DNA of 64,000 nt from Halomonas sp. 1513 (GTDB taxonomy: Bacteria; Pseudomonadota; Gammaproteobacteria; Pseudomonadales; Halomonadaceae). The translations under genes and the position numbers were made by a program. This document shows positions 27,801 through 36,956 of this stretch, one piece after another (position 1 is the stretch's first letter; each line of letters begins with the position of its first letter). The DNA lies in contig CP019326.1 in NCBI GenBank assembly GCA_001971685.1, positions 2,108,001 to 2,172,000 of the forward strand, in the 5' to 3' direction. Below the pieces are notes generated by a model. It was not told where the DNA came from. It saw nothing but the letters and a program-made list of their open reading frames with translations, and searched no databases.

Positions 27801-29707
27801 CCCTGTTGCGCCTCGCTGGCCCGCCCCAGGTCGCGCTCGCACATGGCGGCATGAACCTCTTCGAGGCTACCCGGATCGTCGATGGTCGAGGGCACGCCAA
27901 AGCGCTCGCCGTCGGCGATGGTGCGCAGCAGCTTGCGCAGGATCTTGCCCGAACGGGTCTTGGGCAGGCGCGGCACCACCAGTACCTGCTGGAAACAGGC
28001 GATGGGACCGATCTGCTCTCGCACTCGAGCGATCAACGCCTGCTCGAGCGCCGCCTCATCGCCATCGAAGCCGTCCTTGGGAATCACCAGGCCCACCGGC
28101 ACCTGGCCCTTGAGCGCATCGTGGATACCGATCACCGCGCACTCCGCTACCGCCGAGTGCGCCCCCACCACCTCTTCCATCTCGCCGGTCGAGAGCCGGT
28201 GCCCGGCGACATTGATGACATCGTCGGTACGCCCCATGATGAACAGGTACCCGTCGGCGTCGAAATAGCCACCATCGCCGGTCAGATAGCAGCCGGGAAA
28301 CGCCGCCATGTAGGCGCTGTGGAAACGCTGCGGATCGCGCCAAATGCCGGCCAGGCAGCCCGGCGGCAGGGGCTGGCGAATCACCACCGCGCCCTGCTGC
28401 CCGACGCCGGCCGGCTCGCCTTCCGGATCCAGCACCTGGACGTTGAAGCCAGGCACCGGAAAGGTCGCCGACCCGGCCTTGGTGGGCATCGGCGCCAGGC
28501 CCTGCAGATTGGCGGCAATCGGCCAGCCGGTCTCGGTCTGCCACCAGTGATCGATCACCGGCACGTCGAGCAGCCCTTCCAGCCAGTGGAAGGTGGGCGG
28601 GTCGAGGCGCTCGCCGGCCAGGAACAGGGTGCGCAACGACGAGATGTCATGGCGCTGCAGCGCGTGACCCTCGGGATCTTCCTTCTTGATCGCACGGAAG
28701 GCGGTGGGGGCGGAGAAGAAGACCTTGACGCGATACTCCTCGATCAGTCGCCAGAACGCGCCGGCATCCGGCGTGCGCACCGGCTTGCCTTCGTAGACCA
28801 GAGTGGTACATCCGGCCAGCAACGGGGCATAGACGATATAGGAGTGCCCCACCACCCAGCCAACGTCCGATGCCGAGCAGAACACCTCGCCGGGCTGCAT
28901 GCCGTAGACCGTTTCCATCGAATAGTGCAGCGCCACGGCATGGCCACCGTTGTCGCGCACCACCCCCTTGGGCTTGCCGGTGGTTCCCGAGGTATACAGG
29001 ATGTACAGCGGATCGGTGGCCTTGACCGCCACGCAATCCGCCGGCGCGGCCTTGGCCACCAGCGCCCTCCAGTCATGGTCGAGCGGACCCAGCTCGGCCT
29101 TCGCCATGTCACGCTGAAGGATCACACAGGCCTCGGGACGGTGCCGGCTGAGCTCGAGCGCCGCGTCGAGAATCGGCTTGTAGGCGATCACTCGCGTCAC
29201 CTCTACCCCGCAGGAGGCCGCCAGCACCACCTTGGGCTCGGCGTCATCGATGCGCACCGCCAGCTCATGGGGGGCAAAGCCGCCGAACACCACCGAGTGC
29301 ACCGCCCCCAGCCGCGCACAGGCATACATCGCCATCAGCGCCTCGGGCACCATCGGCATGTAGATCACCACACGATCCCCTTTGGCGACCCCCAGCGCGG
29401 CCAGCGCCCCGGCCAGCCGCGCCACCTCATCGCGCATCTCGCGGTAGCTGTAGCGCGCCTTGCTGGCAGTGACCGGCGAATCCCACAGCACCGCCGGCTG
29501 TTCACCGCGGCCCTGCTCTACATGGTGGTCGAGTGCCGCATGGCAGGTATTCATCTCACCGTCTACGAACCAGCGGGCGTGCCCCTGATCGTCAAACGCA
29601 AGCGGCGTGGTCGGCGGCGTGAACCAGGGAATGCGCTGCGCCTGCTCCTCCCAGAAACGCGCCGGGTGGTCGATGGCATAGCGGTAGGCAGCAGAATAGC
29701 GACTCAT
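27797..29707 (-). CDS. prpE: Propionyl-CoA synthetase
   Basis: 636 residues from the ATG at 29707 (MSRYSAAYRYAIDHPARFWEEQ); upstream codons to 29755 do not match the family. An acyl-CoA synthetase that makes the acyl-AMP and then acyl-CoA. Core motifs: YTSGTTGKPKG (A3, about 257-267), WWQTETGWP, the hinge YLTGDGGYFDADGYLFIMGR, and the catalytic Lys in TRSGKILRKLL near residue 598. The N-terminal and length pattern fits PrpE rather than acetyl-CoA synthetase (about 650). No prp methylcitrate genes are adjacent, so propionate versus another short acid is inferred from similarity alone. Confidence 0.88.
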   Translation of the reverse strand: MSRYSAAYRYAIDHPARFWEEQAQRIPWFTPPTTPLAFDDQGHARWFVDGEMNTCHAALDHHVEQGRGEQPAVLWDSPVTASKARYSYREMRDEVARLAGALAALGVAKGDRVVIYMPMVPEALMAMYACARLGAVHSVVFGGFAPHELAVRIDDAEPKVVLAASCGVEVTRVIAYKPILDAALELSRHRPEACVILQRDMAKAELGPLDHDWRALVAKAAPADCVAVKATDPLYILYTSGTTGKPKGVVRDNGGHAVALHYSMETVYGMQPGEVFCSASDVGWVVGHSYIVYAPLLAGCTTLVYEGKPVRTPDAGAFWRLIEEYRVKVFFSAPTAFRAIKKEDPEGHALQRHDISSLRTLFLAGERLDPPTFHWLEGLLDVPVIDHWWQTETGWPIAANLQGLAPMPTKAGSATFPVPGFNVQVLDPEGEPAGVGQQGAVVIRQPLPPGCLAGIWRDPQRFHSAYMAAFPGCYLTGDGGYFDADGYLFIMGRTDDVINVAGHRLSTGEMEEVVGAHSAVAECAVIGIHDALKGQVPVGLVIPKDGFDGDEAALEQALIARVREQIGPIACFQQVLVVPRLPKTRSGKILRKLLRTIADGERFGVPSTIDDPGSLEEVHAAMCERDLGRASEAQQG

Positions 29708-29733
29708 GGTGAAGCTCCCAAGGCTGGCAACGA

Positions 29734-29817
29734 ATTGTTGACACTCTAGAAGCAATTCGGGCGAATATCTCTCAGACTATCGGCTATTAGGCCAAAGACT
29801 CGCAGTCATTGTTGACA
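29734..29817. promoter_or_regulatory. Direct repeat ATTGTTGACA x2 in the prpE / arsR-type intergenic region
   Basis: ATTGTTGACA occurs at 29734-29743 and 29808-29817; the second extends to the perfect inverted repeat ATTGT-TG-ACAAT (29808-29819). A third partial copy, ATTGTTG, lies near 29882. Each full copy contains TTGACA, a perfect -35 box, though I cannot assign convincing -10 boxes. The 286-base gap holds no gene; it carries the divergent promoters of prpE and the ArsR-type regulator, and these repeats are plausible operators. Confidence 0.45.
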
Positions 29818-29993
29818 ATAACCACTTTGAAATACCCAGAAACCTAACGATTACAAACCATCATTGATTCAGCGTTAACTTATTGTTGCCGAAGGAAGTG
29901 GCAAAGCGCTTCAAGGTTTACTAAATGATTAGATAGCGCTGATTCGGTGTCACCAGACCTACAACAAGACAGCCCCCCTCAGGAGACATGACC

Positions 29994-30311
29994 ATGAGCA
30001 CTCGCCACGCCGCTGCCAAGCTGCTCGATGCCGGCGACTCGACCCTCGCCGATGCCACCGGTCTGCTCAAGGCCATGGCCAACGAAAACCGCCTGCGCAT
30101 CCTGTGCCTACTCGATGACAAAGAGCTCTCGGTCTCGGAACTCAACGGCAGGCTGAGCCTCAGCCAGTCGGCACTGTCTCAGCATCTGGCCATCCTGCGT
30201 CGTGAAAACATGGTCACCACCCGCCGCGCCTCGCAAACCATCTACTACTCGCTGCAGGGCGAGCATGCGCGACGGGTCGTCGACACCCTTGCCGCGCTCT
30301 ATCTCGATTAA
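29994..30311 (+). CDS. ArsR-family transcriptional regulator
   Basis: 105 residues from the ATG at 29994, with AGGAG eight bases upstream; an ATG at 29988 is too close to that site. A winged-helix dimeric repressor: helices LKAMANENRLRILCLLDD, then the recognition helix SELNGRLSLSQSALSQHLAILRREN and wing VTTRRASQTIYYSL. The usual metal CxC pattern in the recognition region is absent and only one Cys is present (near residue 40), so it is not a typical ArsR/SmtB metal sensor; single-Cys or ligand sensing is possible. It diverges from prpE and may regulate it. Stops only 2 bases from the convergent sohB stop. Confidence 0.88.
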   Translation: MSTRHAAAKLLDAGDSTLADATGLLKAMANENRLRILCLLDDKELSVSELNGRLSLSQSALSQHLAILRRENMVTTRRASQTIYYSLQGEHARRVVDTLAALYLD

Positions 30312-30313
30312 CC

Positions 30314-31360
30314 TCAGCGGCGCAGCCAGCGGCTTGCATCGAGGACCTCGAGCCCTCTTTCGACGCCCCGCTCGATGCCCCGCGAGGCTGCTAGCCCGAC
30401 CCGCTCGCCAAGCCCCTTGCGCGCCTCGAGGCTGACCTTGAACACCCGCGCCTCGGCCATGCGCTCGAGCAGATAGGCTTCACTGGTGCCCACGTCGTCG
30501 GCCAGCCCCTTGCCCGGGGCCTCGCTGCCGTACCAGATCTCGCCGGTGGCCACCGAGTCGATATCCAGCTGCGGCCGCCGCGCAGCGACATACGACTTGA
30601 ACAGCGCGTGAATCCCTTCGAGGTCCTCGATGAACTTCTCGCGCCCCTCGTCGGTATTTTCACCGAATACCGTCAAGGTGCGCTTGTAGCGCCCCGCGGT
30701 CATGACGTCGACGTCGATGTCGTGGCGCTTGAGCAGGCGATGCACATTGGGCAGCTGAGCCACCACGCCGATCGATCCCAGCACGGCGAACGGCGCCACC
30801 CTGAGCCGCTGCGCCGTGCAGGCCATCATGTAGCCACCGCTGGCCGCCACCTTGTCGACGCATACCGTGGTGGCGATGCCCGCCTCGCGCAGCCGGTCGA
30901 GCTGAGCGGCCGCCAGGCCGTAGGCGTGCACCAGGCCTCCCGCCGACTCCAGCAGCACCACCACCTCATCGCCCTCCTCGGCCACCGCCAGCAGTGCCGA
31001 AACTTCTTCGGCCAGCCGCGGCGTCGCCGACGCCCTGATGTCGCCGTGAAACTCGATCACCCACACGGCGCCGTGTAGCGTATCGTCGCCGTGCTTGCGA
31101 CGCTGCTTGGCGTCGCGGCGCCACGCCTTCAGCGAGCGCTTGCGTGCATCCGGCGCCAGGCGGGCCAACTGCAGGCGCTGGCGGCGCGACCGATAGCGCT
31201 CGTTGAGCTCCTCGATCCGCAGCTGGCGGCGCGGCTGCCCGCCGGCCTGGCGAGCCCGACCCAGCAGTGCCAGGCCGGCGACGATCAACGCCGCCACGAT
31301 GCCCAATAGCAGCAGCCACTGCAGCACAAACAGCAAGATATCGCGTACGCCATCGCTCAC
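30314..31360 (-). CDS. sohB: Inner-membrane S49 protease SohB
   Basis: 348 residues, matching E. coli SohB (349). One N-terminal membrane helix (about 9-31) and a charged coiled segment (about 45-95), then the S49 signal-peptide-peptidase-like domain. The nucleophile is in DKVAASGGYMMAC (Ser near 178) and the general-base Lys in AGRYKRTLTVFGENTDEG (near 230). The Ser-Lys pair, domain order and length all fit. SohB trims membrane or periplasmic-side peptides. It has its own upstream region and converges on the ArsR-type gene. Confidence 0.93.
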   Translation of the reverse strand: MSDGVRDILLFVLQWLLLLGIVAALIVAGLALLGRARQAGGQPRRQLRIEELNERYRSRRQRLQLARLAPDARKRSLKAWRRDAKQRRKHGDDTLHGAVWVIEFHGDIRASATPRLAEEVSALLAVAEEGDEVVVLLESAGGLVHAYGLAAAQLDRLREAGIATTVCVDKVAASGGYMMACTAQRLRVAPFAVLGSIGVVAQLPNVHRLLKRHDIDVDVMTAGRYKRTLTVFGENTDEGREKFIEDLEGIHALFKSYVAARRPQLDIDSVATGEIWYGSEAPGKGLADDVGTSEAYLLERMAEARVFKVSLEARKGLGERVGLAASRGIERGVERGLEVLDASRWLRR

Positions 31361-31508
31361 GGCGCTCTCCTTCTCGTGGGTAGTGACCGTCTCGTGCCGA
31401 TGCCGACGGCGCTTGCCTTAAACGGTCGTTTTAAATACTCTCGTGACAGCGGCCGGCAACTCCGCAGCCGCCACCGACCAAGCGCACGATAGAGTACAGG
31501 ACACCCTC

Positions 31509-31820
31509 ATGGACAACCCCATCATCGACAAGCTCCAGCAACGCTTCAACGCCGAGGCAGCGACGGGCATGGACGACGTCTTCCAGTTCAACTTCAGCGA
31601 TGCCGACGACTACTATCTGGTGGTCAAGGATGGCAGCCTCGACGTCCAGCAGGGCGAGCACGACGACCCCTCGGTGACGCTATCGATGACCACCGACACC
31701 CTCAAGGGGGTGATGAACGGCGAGATCAACGGCATGACCGCGTTCATGACCGGCAAGCTCAAGGCCACCGGCAACGTCATGCTGGCCACCAAGCTGACCA
31801 GCCTGTTCCCCAACCGCTGA
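31509..31820 (+). CDS. SCP2 sterol-binding-domain protein
   Basis: 103 residues from the ATG at 31509. The SCP2 lipid-binding fold occupies the whole protein: DVFQFNFSDADDYYLVVKDG, then VTLSMTTDTLKGVMNGEING and FMTGKLKATGNVMLATKLTSLF, the family's most conserved stretch. Such small bacterial proteins bind hydrophobic ligands; in some species they support ubiquinone synthesis or fatty-acid handling, but the ligand cannot be read here. A stem-loop follows the stop. Confidence 0.9.
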   Translation: MDNPIIDKLQQRFNAEAATGMDDVFQFNFSDADDYYLVVKDGSLDVQQGEHDDPSVTLSMTTDTLKGVMNGEINGMTAFMTGKLKATGNVMLATKLTSLFPNR

Positions 31821-31828
31821 GCGTCACG

Positions 31829-31851
31829 AGCCTGCTCCGGCGGCAGGCTCA
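31829..31851. terminator. Hairpin between the SCP2 gene and nudC
   Basis: Inverted repeat GAGCCTGC / GCAGGCTC with a 7-base loop, eight bases after the SCP2 stop and overlapping the convergent nudC stop. No T-run; probably a shared weak terminator. Confidence 0.5.
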
Positions 31852-32631
31852 GCCGTCGCCCCGGGCGACCGCCCGCAGGTGCGACTCGATCAGCGCCCGC
31901 GAGATCGAGTAGTGCGGCGGCAGTTGAGGCAGCTGGCGCGGCGAAAACCAAGCCGCGTCGGCGATTTCACGATCGTCGATGCGGATCCGTCGGCTGGCGG
32001 CCTCGGCGAAATAGCCGAGCATCAGCGCGTGGGGGAACGGCCAGGCCTGGCTGCGGTAGTAGCTGATGCGCCCGACGCTGACGCCGACCTCCTCGTCGAC
32101 CTCACGGCGCACGGCCTCCTCCGCGGACTCTCCCGGCTCGATGAATCCCGCCAGCGTCGAGTAACGCCCCGGCGGATAGCGCGGGCTGCGCGCCAGCAGC
32201 ATGGCATCGCCATGGGTCACCAGGGTGATGATGCACGGTGAAATGCGCGGATAGTTGCGGTGACCACAGCTATCACAGTGCATGGCAAACTCGTGGGTCA
32301 GGTGGCGTGAACGGCTCCCGCAGCGACCGCAGTAACGGTGGTCGCGCCACCAGTTGGCCACCTGCAGCGCCGTCGACAGCAGTGCGAACCAGCGCTCGGG
32401 CAAGCGCGACAGCCACTCGCGCCCGGCGTGCCAGTCGTAGCGTGGGTCGATCGCTTCGCCGAGACGCAGCGCCACCGGCACATCGTGCCAGTACCCCAGC
32501 GGCAGGTCGTCGGGCTGCCACGCTTGAGGGGCAAACAGCGGCGTGCCGTGCTCGCCCTCCGCGACCCGCCCTTCCGCCACCCATAGCAGGTGGCCGAAGT
32601 GGGCATCGCGAGGCAGCTCACGACGCAGCAT
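31849..32631 (-). CDS. nudC: NADH pyrophosphatase NudC
   Basis: 260 residues. NudC hydrolyses NADH to NMNH and AMP and removes NAD caps from RNA. An N-terminal domain (about 1-95), a zinc ribbon CGRCGS ... CDSCGH (about 98-118), and a Nudix box GFIEPGESAEEAVRREVDEEVGV (read in two parts; about 157-179) followed by the NudC-type SQAWPFPHALMLGY are all clear. Its ATG shares one base with the dnaQ stop (TGATG). Confidence 0.95.
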   Translation of the reverse strand: MLRRELPRDAHFGHLLWVAEGRVAEGEHGTPLFAPQAWQPDDLPLGYWHDVPVALRLGEAIDPRYDWHAGREWLSRLPERWFALLSTALQVANWWRDHRYCGRCGSRSRHLTHEFAMHCDSCGHRNYPRISPCIITLVTHGDAMLLARSPRYPPGRYSTLAGFIEPGESAEEAVRREVDEEVGVSVGRISYYRSQAWPFPHALMLGYFAEAASRRIRIDDREIADAAWFSPRQLPQLPPHYSISRALIESHLRAVARGDG

Positions 32632-33392
32632 CAGCCCCGCTCCCGGGGCGCTGCCGGCCAGTCACCGAGGCCATCCCAGGCGCACTCGCCGGCGGTCTGG
32701 CGGATCCCGTCCAGCTTGGCAAAATGCGCCGTCAACTCGGCCTCGCTGGGCGCCACGGTGGCCAGGCGCGGACGCTCTGGGGCCAGTCGTCGAATACCCG
32801 CCGAGCCACTCGCTTCACCGCTCTCGCCGCCACTCGAGGCGTCGAGACTCAGGGCGGTCTGGCCACCGGTCATCGCCAGGTACACCTCGGCAAGGATCTC
32901 GGCGTCGAGCAGCGCGCCGTGCAGCACGCGCTGGGCGTTGTCGATTGCGTAGCGCTTGCACAGGGCATCCAGGTTGTTGCGCTGCCCCGGGTGCAGATCC
33001 CGGGCCATCTTGAGGGTATCGAGGATCGCGCAGTGCTCGGCGACCGGCCCCAGCCTGGGCGTGCCGCGCTGCGCGTTGAGCATGCCCAGCTCATGGTCGA
33101 TGAAGCCGACGTCGAAGGCAGCGTTATGAATCACCAGCTCTGCGCCGCTAATGAAGGCCCAGAAGTCGTCGGCGATCTCGGCGAACAGCGGCTCATTGGC
33201 CACCCGCTCGTTGGTGATACCGTGCACCTCCACCGCCTCGGCCTCGATGTCACGCTGGGGATTGATGTACTGATGGTAGGTATTGCCGGTAAAGCGGCGA
33301 TTGACCATCTCCACCGCGCCGATCTCGATCAGCCGGTGGCCCTCCTTGGGGTCGATGCCGGTGGTTTCGGTGTCCAGAATGATCTGACGCAT
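32631..33392 (-). CDS. dnaQ: DNA polymerase III epsilon subunit (3'-5' proofreading exonuclease)
   Basis: 253 residues. Exonuclease motifs DTETTG (ExoI, about 7-12), HNAAFDVGFID (ExoII) and HGALLDAEILAEVY (ExoIII) lie in a domain of about 180 residues. A QTALSLD sequence near 190 matches the beta-clamp-binding motif of epsilon proteins, and the C-terminal tail would bind the alpha polymerase subunit. It follows rnhA by 31 bases, the usual rnhA-dnaQ pairing, though in E. coli the two genes diverge while here both are on the minus strand. Confidence 0.96.
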   Translation of the reverse strand: MRQIILDTETTGIDPKEGHRLIEIGAVEMVNRRFTGNTYHQYINPQRDIEAEAVEVHGITNERVANEPLFAEIADDFWAFISGAELVIHNAAFDVGFIDHELGMLNAQRGTPRLGPVAEHCAILDTLKMARDLHPGQRNNLDALCKRYAIDNAQRVLHGALLDAEILAEVYLAMTGGQTALSLDASSGGESGEASGSAGIRRLAPERPRLATVAPSEAELTAHFAKLDGIRQTAGECAWDGLGDWPAAPRERG

Positions 33393-33423
33393 GCGATCCT
33401 CTCAGATGGTTGGCGAGCAGCGC

Positions 33424-33879
33424 TCAGCCGGCGGCATTGGCATCGATGGCCTGATTGGCCAACTGATCGGCGCGCTCATTGCCCGGGTGGCCACTGTGCC
33501 CCTTGACCCAGTGCCACTCGATACGATGACGATGGGTTTCTGCCAGCAGCTCGCGCCACAGCTCGGCATTCTTGACCGGCTGCTTGGCGGCGGTCTTCCA
33601 GCCCCGCTTCTGCCAGCCGTGGATCCACTCGGTGATCCCCTTGCGCAGGTACTCCGAGTCGGTCCATAGCGCCACATGGCACTCACGCTTGAGCTCGCGC
33701 AGCGCCATGATCGCCGCCATCAGCTCCATGCGGTTGTTGGTGGTCCTGGCTTCGAAGCCGTTGAGCGGCTTTTCATGGTCGCCGCTGATCAGCAGCGCTC
33801 CCCAGCCGCCGGGGCCAGGGTTGCCACGGCAGGCGCCGTCGGTATAGATGGTCACGCGGGGCAGTGCAGTATCACTCAA
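33424..33879 (-). CDS. rnhA: Ribonuclease HI
   Basis: 151 residues if it starts at TTG (33879); an ATG at 33921 would add 14 residues not typical of the family and overlap the methyltransferase gene by 50 bases. GGA lies about eight bases before the TTG. RNase HI cuts RNA in RNA-DNA hybrids. Catalytic residues: Asp in [17 protein letters not shown], Glu in [10 protein letters not shown], Asp in [12 protein letters not shown] and Asp near the end in [19 protein letters not shown], the basic protrusion, is present. The TTG overlaps the upstream methyltransferase stop. Confidence 0.94.
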   Translation of the reverse strand: MSDTALPRVTIYTDGACRGNPGPGGWGALLISGDHEKPLNGFEARTTNNRMELMAAIMALRELKRECHVALWTDSEYLRKGITEWIHGWQKRGWKTAAKQPVKNAELWRELLAETHRHRIEWHWVKGHSGHPGNERADQLANQAIDANAAG

Positions 33880-34645
33880 GGGGCGTCTTCCTGTTGGCGT
33901 GGCGGCCGACCCGGGTCGCATGACCCAGCGCCGAGCCGCCCAGGGCCCCCTTGAGCGAGAGCCGTGGCCGCTGGATCTGGGCGCGCTGCTGGCGCCGCCG
34001 GGCGCGGATCATGAAGGTATCGCCGAGCGGCACGTTGTGCCGCCGCCCCAGCGTCTCGAGAGTGGCGTTGCGCGGCAGCCGGCCCGGCAGGTGAAAGCCG
34101 CAGTAGTCTACCCGCTCGATCTCGAAATCGACAAACGCCAACCAGTCGCGCAGGCGACCCGGCGTGCGCCAATGGCCGCGCCACGGCAACTGCTCACGGC
34201 GCCGCGACAGCAGTCGCGACCAGCCCGACACCCCGACCGGGTCCCAACCGAAGATGATCAGATCCCCGTGGTCGGCGGTCACCCGGGCCGCTTCCTGGAG
34301 CACGTGATGCGGCGCCGAGACCACCTCCAGCAGATGGTGCACCACCACCAGCTGCAGCGATGCGTCCGGCAGCGGCAGGGCATGCGGCAGGCACACCAGG
34401 GTCTCGGGCTGGTCGGCCAGCTCGCGGGTTGGCGACCAGCGCAGCGCATGGTGGATCGGCGACATATCGCAGAGTGTCGGGGCCATGCCAAGTTCCAGGC
34501 TGTGCTGCCCGAACAGCGTCTCGCATACTGGCCCCAGACAAGCGCGCTCCGCTTGCCAATGGGCCTGGCCATCGGCACTCGACCAGTAGCGACGCCCCTC
34601 ACGCACCAAGCTCGCCAATGATATCGTTATATCCGAATTTGACAC
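33872..34645 (-). CDS. SAM-dependent methyltransferase of unknown target
   Basis: 257 residues. The pattern is that of a small class I methyltransferase found between gloB and rnhA in many gammaproteobacteria. Motif I is diverged; later motifs are visible as [24 protein letters not shown] and [17 protein letters not shown] (a motif IV/post-IV pattern). The C-terminus (about 205-257) is Arg-rich. The target is unknown. It diverges from gloB across a 157-base gap holding both promoters and is first in the unit MTase-rnhA-dnaQ-nudC. Confidence 0.8.
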   Translation of the reverse strand: MSNSDITISLASLVREGRRYWSSADGQAHWQAERACLGPVCETLFGQHSLELGMAPTLCDMSPIHHALRWSPTRELADQPETLVCLPHALPLPDASLQLVVVHHLLEVVSAPHHVLQEAARVTADHGDLIIFGWDPVGVSGWSRLLSRRREQLPWRGHWRTPGRLRDWLAFVDFEIERVDYCGFHLPGRLPRNATLETLGRRHNVPLGDTFMIRARRRQQRAQIQRPRLSLKGALGGSALGHATRVGRHANRKTPLE

Positions 34646-34802
34646 CGCCAGAGGTTACCTCCAAAGTAGCGGGTTTTGTAGCGATCTCTTCGCCGAGGCA
34701 GCGCTCGAATTTGCGGATTTTCTTGCACGTTTCACGACTATAACGTGGGCTGCCTGACGGGTTAAGTCAGCGATGACCGACCGACACCGAGGACAGTAAC
34801 CA

Positions 34803-35564
34803 ATGCTTAGCGTGACACCAATTCCCGCTTTGAGCGACAACTACATCTGGCTAATGCGGCAGGACGACACGTCGCGCATCGCGGTAGTCGATCCCGGCGA
34901 GGCCGCCCCCGTCATCGAACTGATCGAGCGCGAGGGCCTGACCCTCGACGCGGTGCTGATCACCCACCACCATCACGATCACACCGGCGGGCTCGCCGAG
35001 CTAAAGCAGCGCTATCGCCCGCAAGTTTCCGGCCCTGCCGGCATCGACGGCGTGGACAGCGTACTCGCCGACGGCGACCAGTGCAGCGTGCTGGGACGCC
35101 GCTTCGAGGTCATCGCCACCCCCGGGCATACCCTGGATCATATCAGCTACTTTGCCGCCGGTATTCCCGCCCTGCTGTTCTGCGGGGATACCCTGTTCTT
35201 CGGCGGCTGCGGACGTCTATTCGAGGGCACGCCCGAGCAGATGCACACCTCGCTGACGCGGCTCGCCGAACTACCCGATGACACCCTGGTGTTCGCCGCC
35301 CACGAATACACCCTTGCCAACCTGCGCTTCGCCAAGGCCGCCGATCCCGACAATACCCGACTCGACGCCGTGATCGCCCAGTGCCAGGCGCTGCGCGATC
35401 AGGATCGCCCGACGCTACCGTCACATCTGGGTACCGAGCGCGAGATCAATCCCTTCCTGCGCAGCGGCGAAGCGGCCCTGCAACGCCGCGCGGCCGATCA
35501 CGGAGACACGGATTCTCCGCTGGCCACCTTTGCCACCTTGCGCGCCTGGAAAGACAACTTCTGA
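34803..35564 (+). CDS. gloB: Hydroxyacylglutathione hydrolase (glyoxalase II)
   Basis: 253 residues, standard length. It hydrolyses S-lactoylglutathione to D-lactate, completing methylglyoxal detoxification. Metallo-beta-lactamase metal motif THHHHDHTGG (about 55-64), then the second-shell His in TPGHTLDHIS, Asp in CGDTLFFGGCGRLFEG and His in FAAHEYTLANLRF. The C-terminal glutathione-binding helices include TEREINPFLR. It is divergent from the methyltransferase and followed by mltD 43 bases later on the same strand. Confidence 0.97.
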   Translation: MLSVTPIPALSDNYIWLMRQDDTSRIAVVDPGEAAPVIELIEREGLTLDAVLITHHHHDHTGGLAELKQRYRPQVSGPAGIDGVDSVLADGDQCSVLGRRFEVIATPGHTLDHISYFAAGIPALLFCGDTLFFGGCGRLFEGTPEQMHTSLTRLAELPDDTLVFAAHEYTLANLRFAKAADPDNTRLDAVIAQCQALRDQDRPTLPSHLGTEREINPFLRSGEAALQRRAADHGDTDSPLATFATLRAWKDNF

Positions 35565-35607
35565 TGCTTATGGACGCCGTCATCAGCGCCCCAGAGGAAC
35601 ATCGACC

Positions 35608-36786
35608 ATGACCTATCGAACGACCCGCCGCCTGGCCATCGGCCTGGCGGGAAGTCTATTGTGCATCACTATCACCCTGAGTGCCGCCGGCGCTGCCGCC
35701 GAGTATCGTGTCGACGAGATCCCGCTCGGCGCATCAACGCCGCAGCCGCCGCAGCTCAACTTCTGGCATGCCCTGGCGCTCAAGCCCGCCACGCCGCAGG
35801 ATGCCTGGACCCGTCTGCGCGACACCTTCGAGTGGCAGCAAGCGCGCCGCGATCCCCGCGTCGACGAGTGGATCGAGTACTATCGCTCGAGCCCCGAGAA
35901 CGTCGTCGAGATCACCGAGCGCGCACGCCCCTGGCTGCACTGGATCACCGAGCAGATCGAGGCCCGCGACCTGCCCGGCGAGCTAGCCCTGATCCCCTTC
36001 ATCGAGAGTTCCTTCGACCCCGCCGCGCGCAGCCATCGCGGTGCCAGCGGGCTGTGGCAGTTCATGCCCGGCACCGGCGACGCCCTGGGGCTGTCGCGCA
36101 ACGGCGCCTATGACGGTCGCCTCGACGTGGTGGCCTCCACCCGTGCCGCACTCGACTACCTCGAGCAGCAAGCCGAGCAGTGGTATGACGGTGATCTGGA
36201 ACTCTCGCTGGCGGCCTACAATGCCGGGGCCGGCACGGTCAACGGCGCGCGCCGCGCCGCAGCGGCGCGCGGTGAGCCCGACGACTATTGGCACCTGCGT
36301 CTGCCCGCCGAGACCATGAACTACGTGCCCAAACTGCTGGCCATTGCCACCATCATCAATGATCCCGAGCACTACGCCATCGAGCTGCCGGAGATCGAGG
36401 ACGCCCCTGCCTTCGCCAAGGTCGACATCGAACAGCCGGTCGACCTGGCGCGCGCCGCCGAGCTGGCCAACGTCAGCCGCGAAGAGCTTCAGGCGCTCAA
36501 TCCCGGCCTGCTGCAGGGCACCGTCTCACCCAATCATACGCCGGTGCTGCTGGTGCCCGCCGACCGCCACGAGGATCTCGTCGCCGGCCTCGACAGCATC
36601 GCCCCGGGCGATGCCCCCACCGGCTGGGAACAGTACGTGGTACGCAGCGGCGACAGCCTGTCGACGATTGCCTCGCGCTTTGGCAGCAGCGTCGCCGAGA
36701 TACGTGACTACAACGGACTCAACGGCGATGTGATCCGTGAAGGCCAGACGCTGCAGGTTCCCCAGAGCACCCTGGCCGCCAACTGA
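35608..36786 (+). CDS. mltD: Membrane-bound lytic transglycosylase D
   Basis: 392 residues from the ATG at 35608; a longer frame to 35530 overlaps gloB. A signal peptide of about 25 residues ends before AAAEYRV. The SLT domain (about 105-245) has the catalytic Glu in PFIESSFDP, then GLWQFMPGTG and AYNAGAGTVNGA, the lytic transglycosylase signature. A C-terminal LysM (about 345-390, VVRSGDSLSTIASRFGS) binds peptidoglycan; a degenerate LysM-like part precedes it. The gloB-mltD order is common in gammaproteobacteria. I see no lipobox Cys, so periplasmic rather than lipid-anchored is likely. Confidence 0.93.
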   Translation: MTYRTTRRLAIGLAGSLLCITITLSAAGAAAEYRVDEIPLGASTPQPPQLNFWHALALKPATPQDAWTRLRDTFEWQQARRDPRVDEWIEYYRSSPENVVEITERARPWLHWITEQIEARDLPGELALIPFIESSFDPAARSHRGASGLWQFMPGTGDALGLSRNGAYDGRLDVVASTRAALDYLEQQAEQWYDGDLELSLAAYNAGAGTVNGARRAAAARGEPDDYWHLRLPAETMNYVPKLLAIATIINDPEHYAIELPEIEDAPAFAKVDIEQPVDLARAAELANVSREELQALNPGLLQGTVSPNHTPVLLVPADRHEDLVAGLDSIAPGDAPTGWEQYVVRSGDSLSTIASRFGSSVAEIRDYNGLNGDVIREGQTLQVPQSTLAAN

Positions 36787-36956
36787 GGGCATCCCGAGCG
36801 ACGCTGGGCGGATTTCGCCCGCAGAGTTGAAAGGCGTTGGGGTCCGGGAGTTGTCAAACTAGCGGACGGCTGACACCTTAGCGGTATGCTACTGCTACGG
36901 TAGACGGCAGCGGTGCATACGCCGCGCCGTCGCATGACATGCCCAAGGATGTCTCG

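Noticed and set aside
27806..29749. 647-codon plus-strand open frame
   Set aside because: Antisense shadow of prpE.
36787..36956. Promoter for yejA
   Set aside because: CTGACA and TATGCT-like boxes are present but no pair has acceptable spacing, so no specific promoter is listed.
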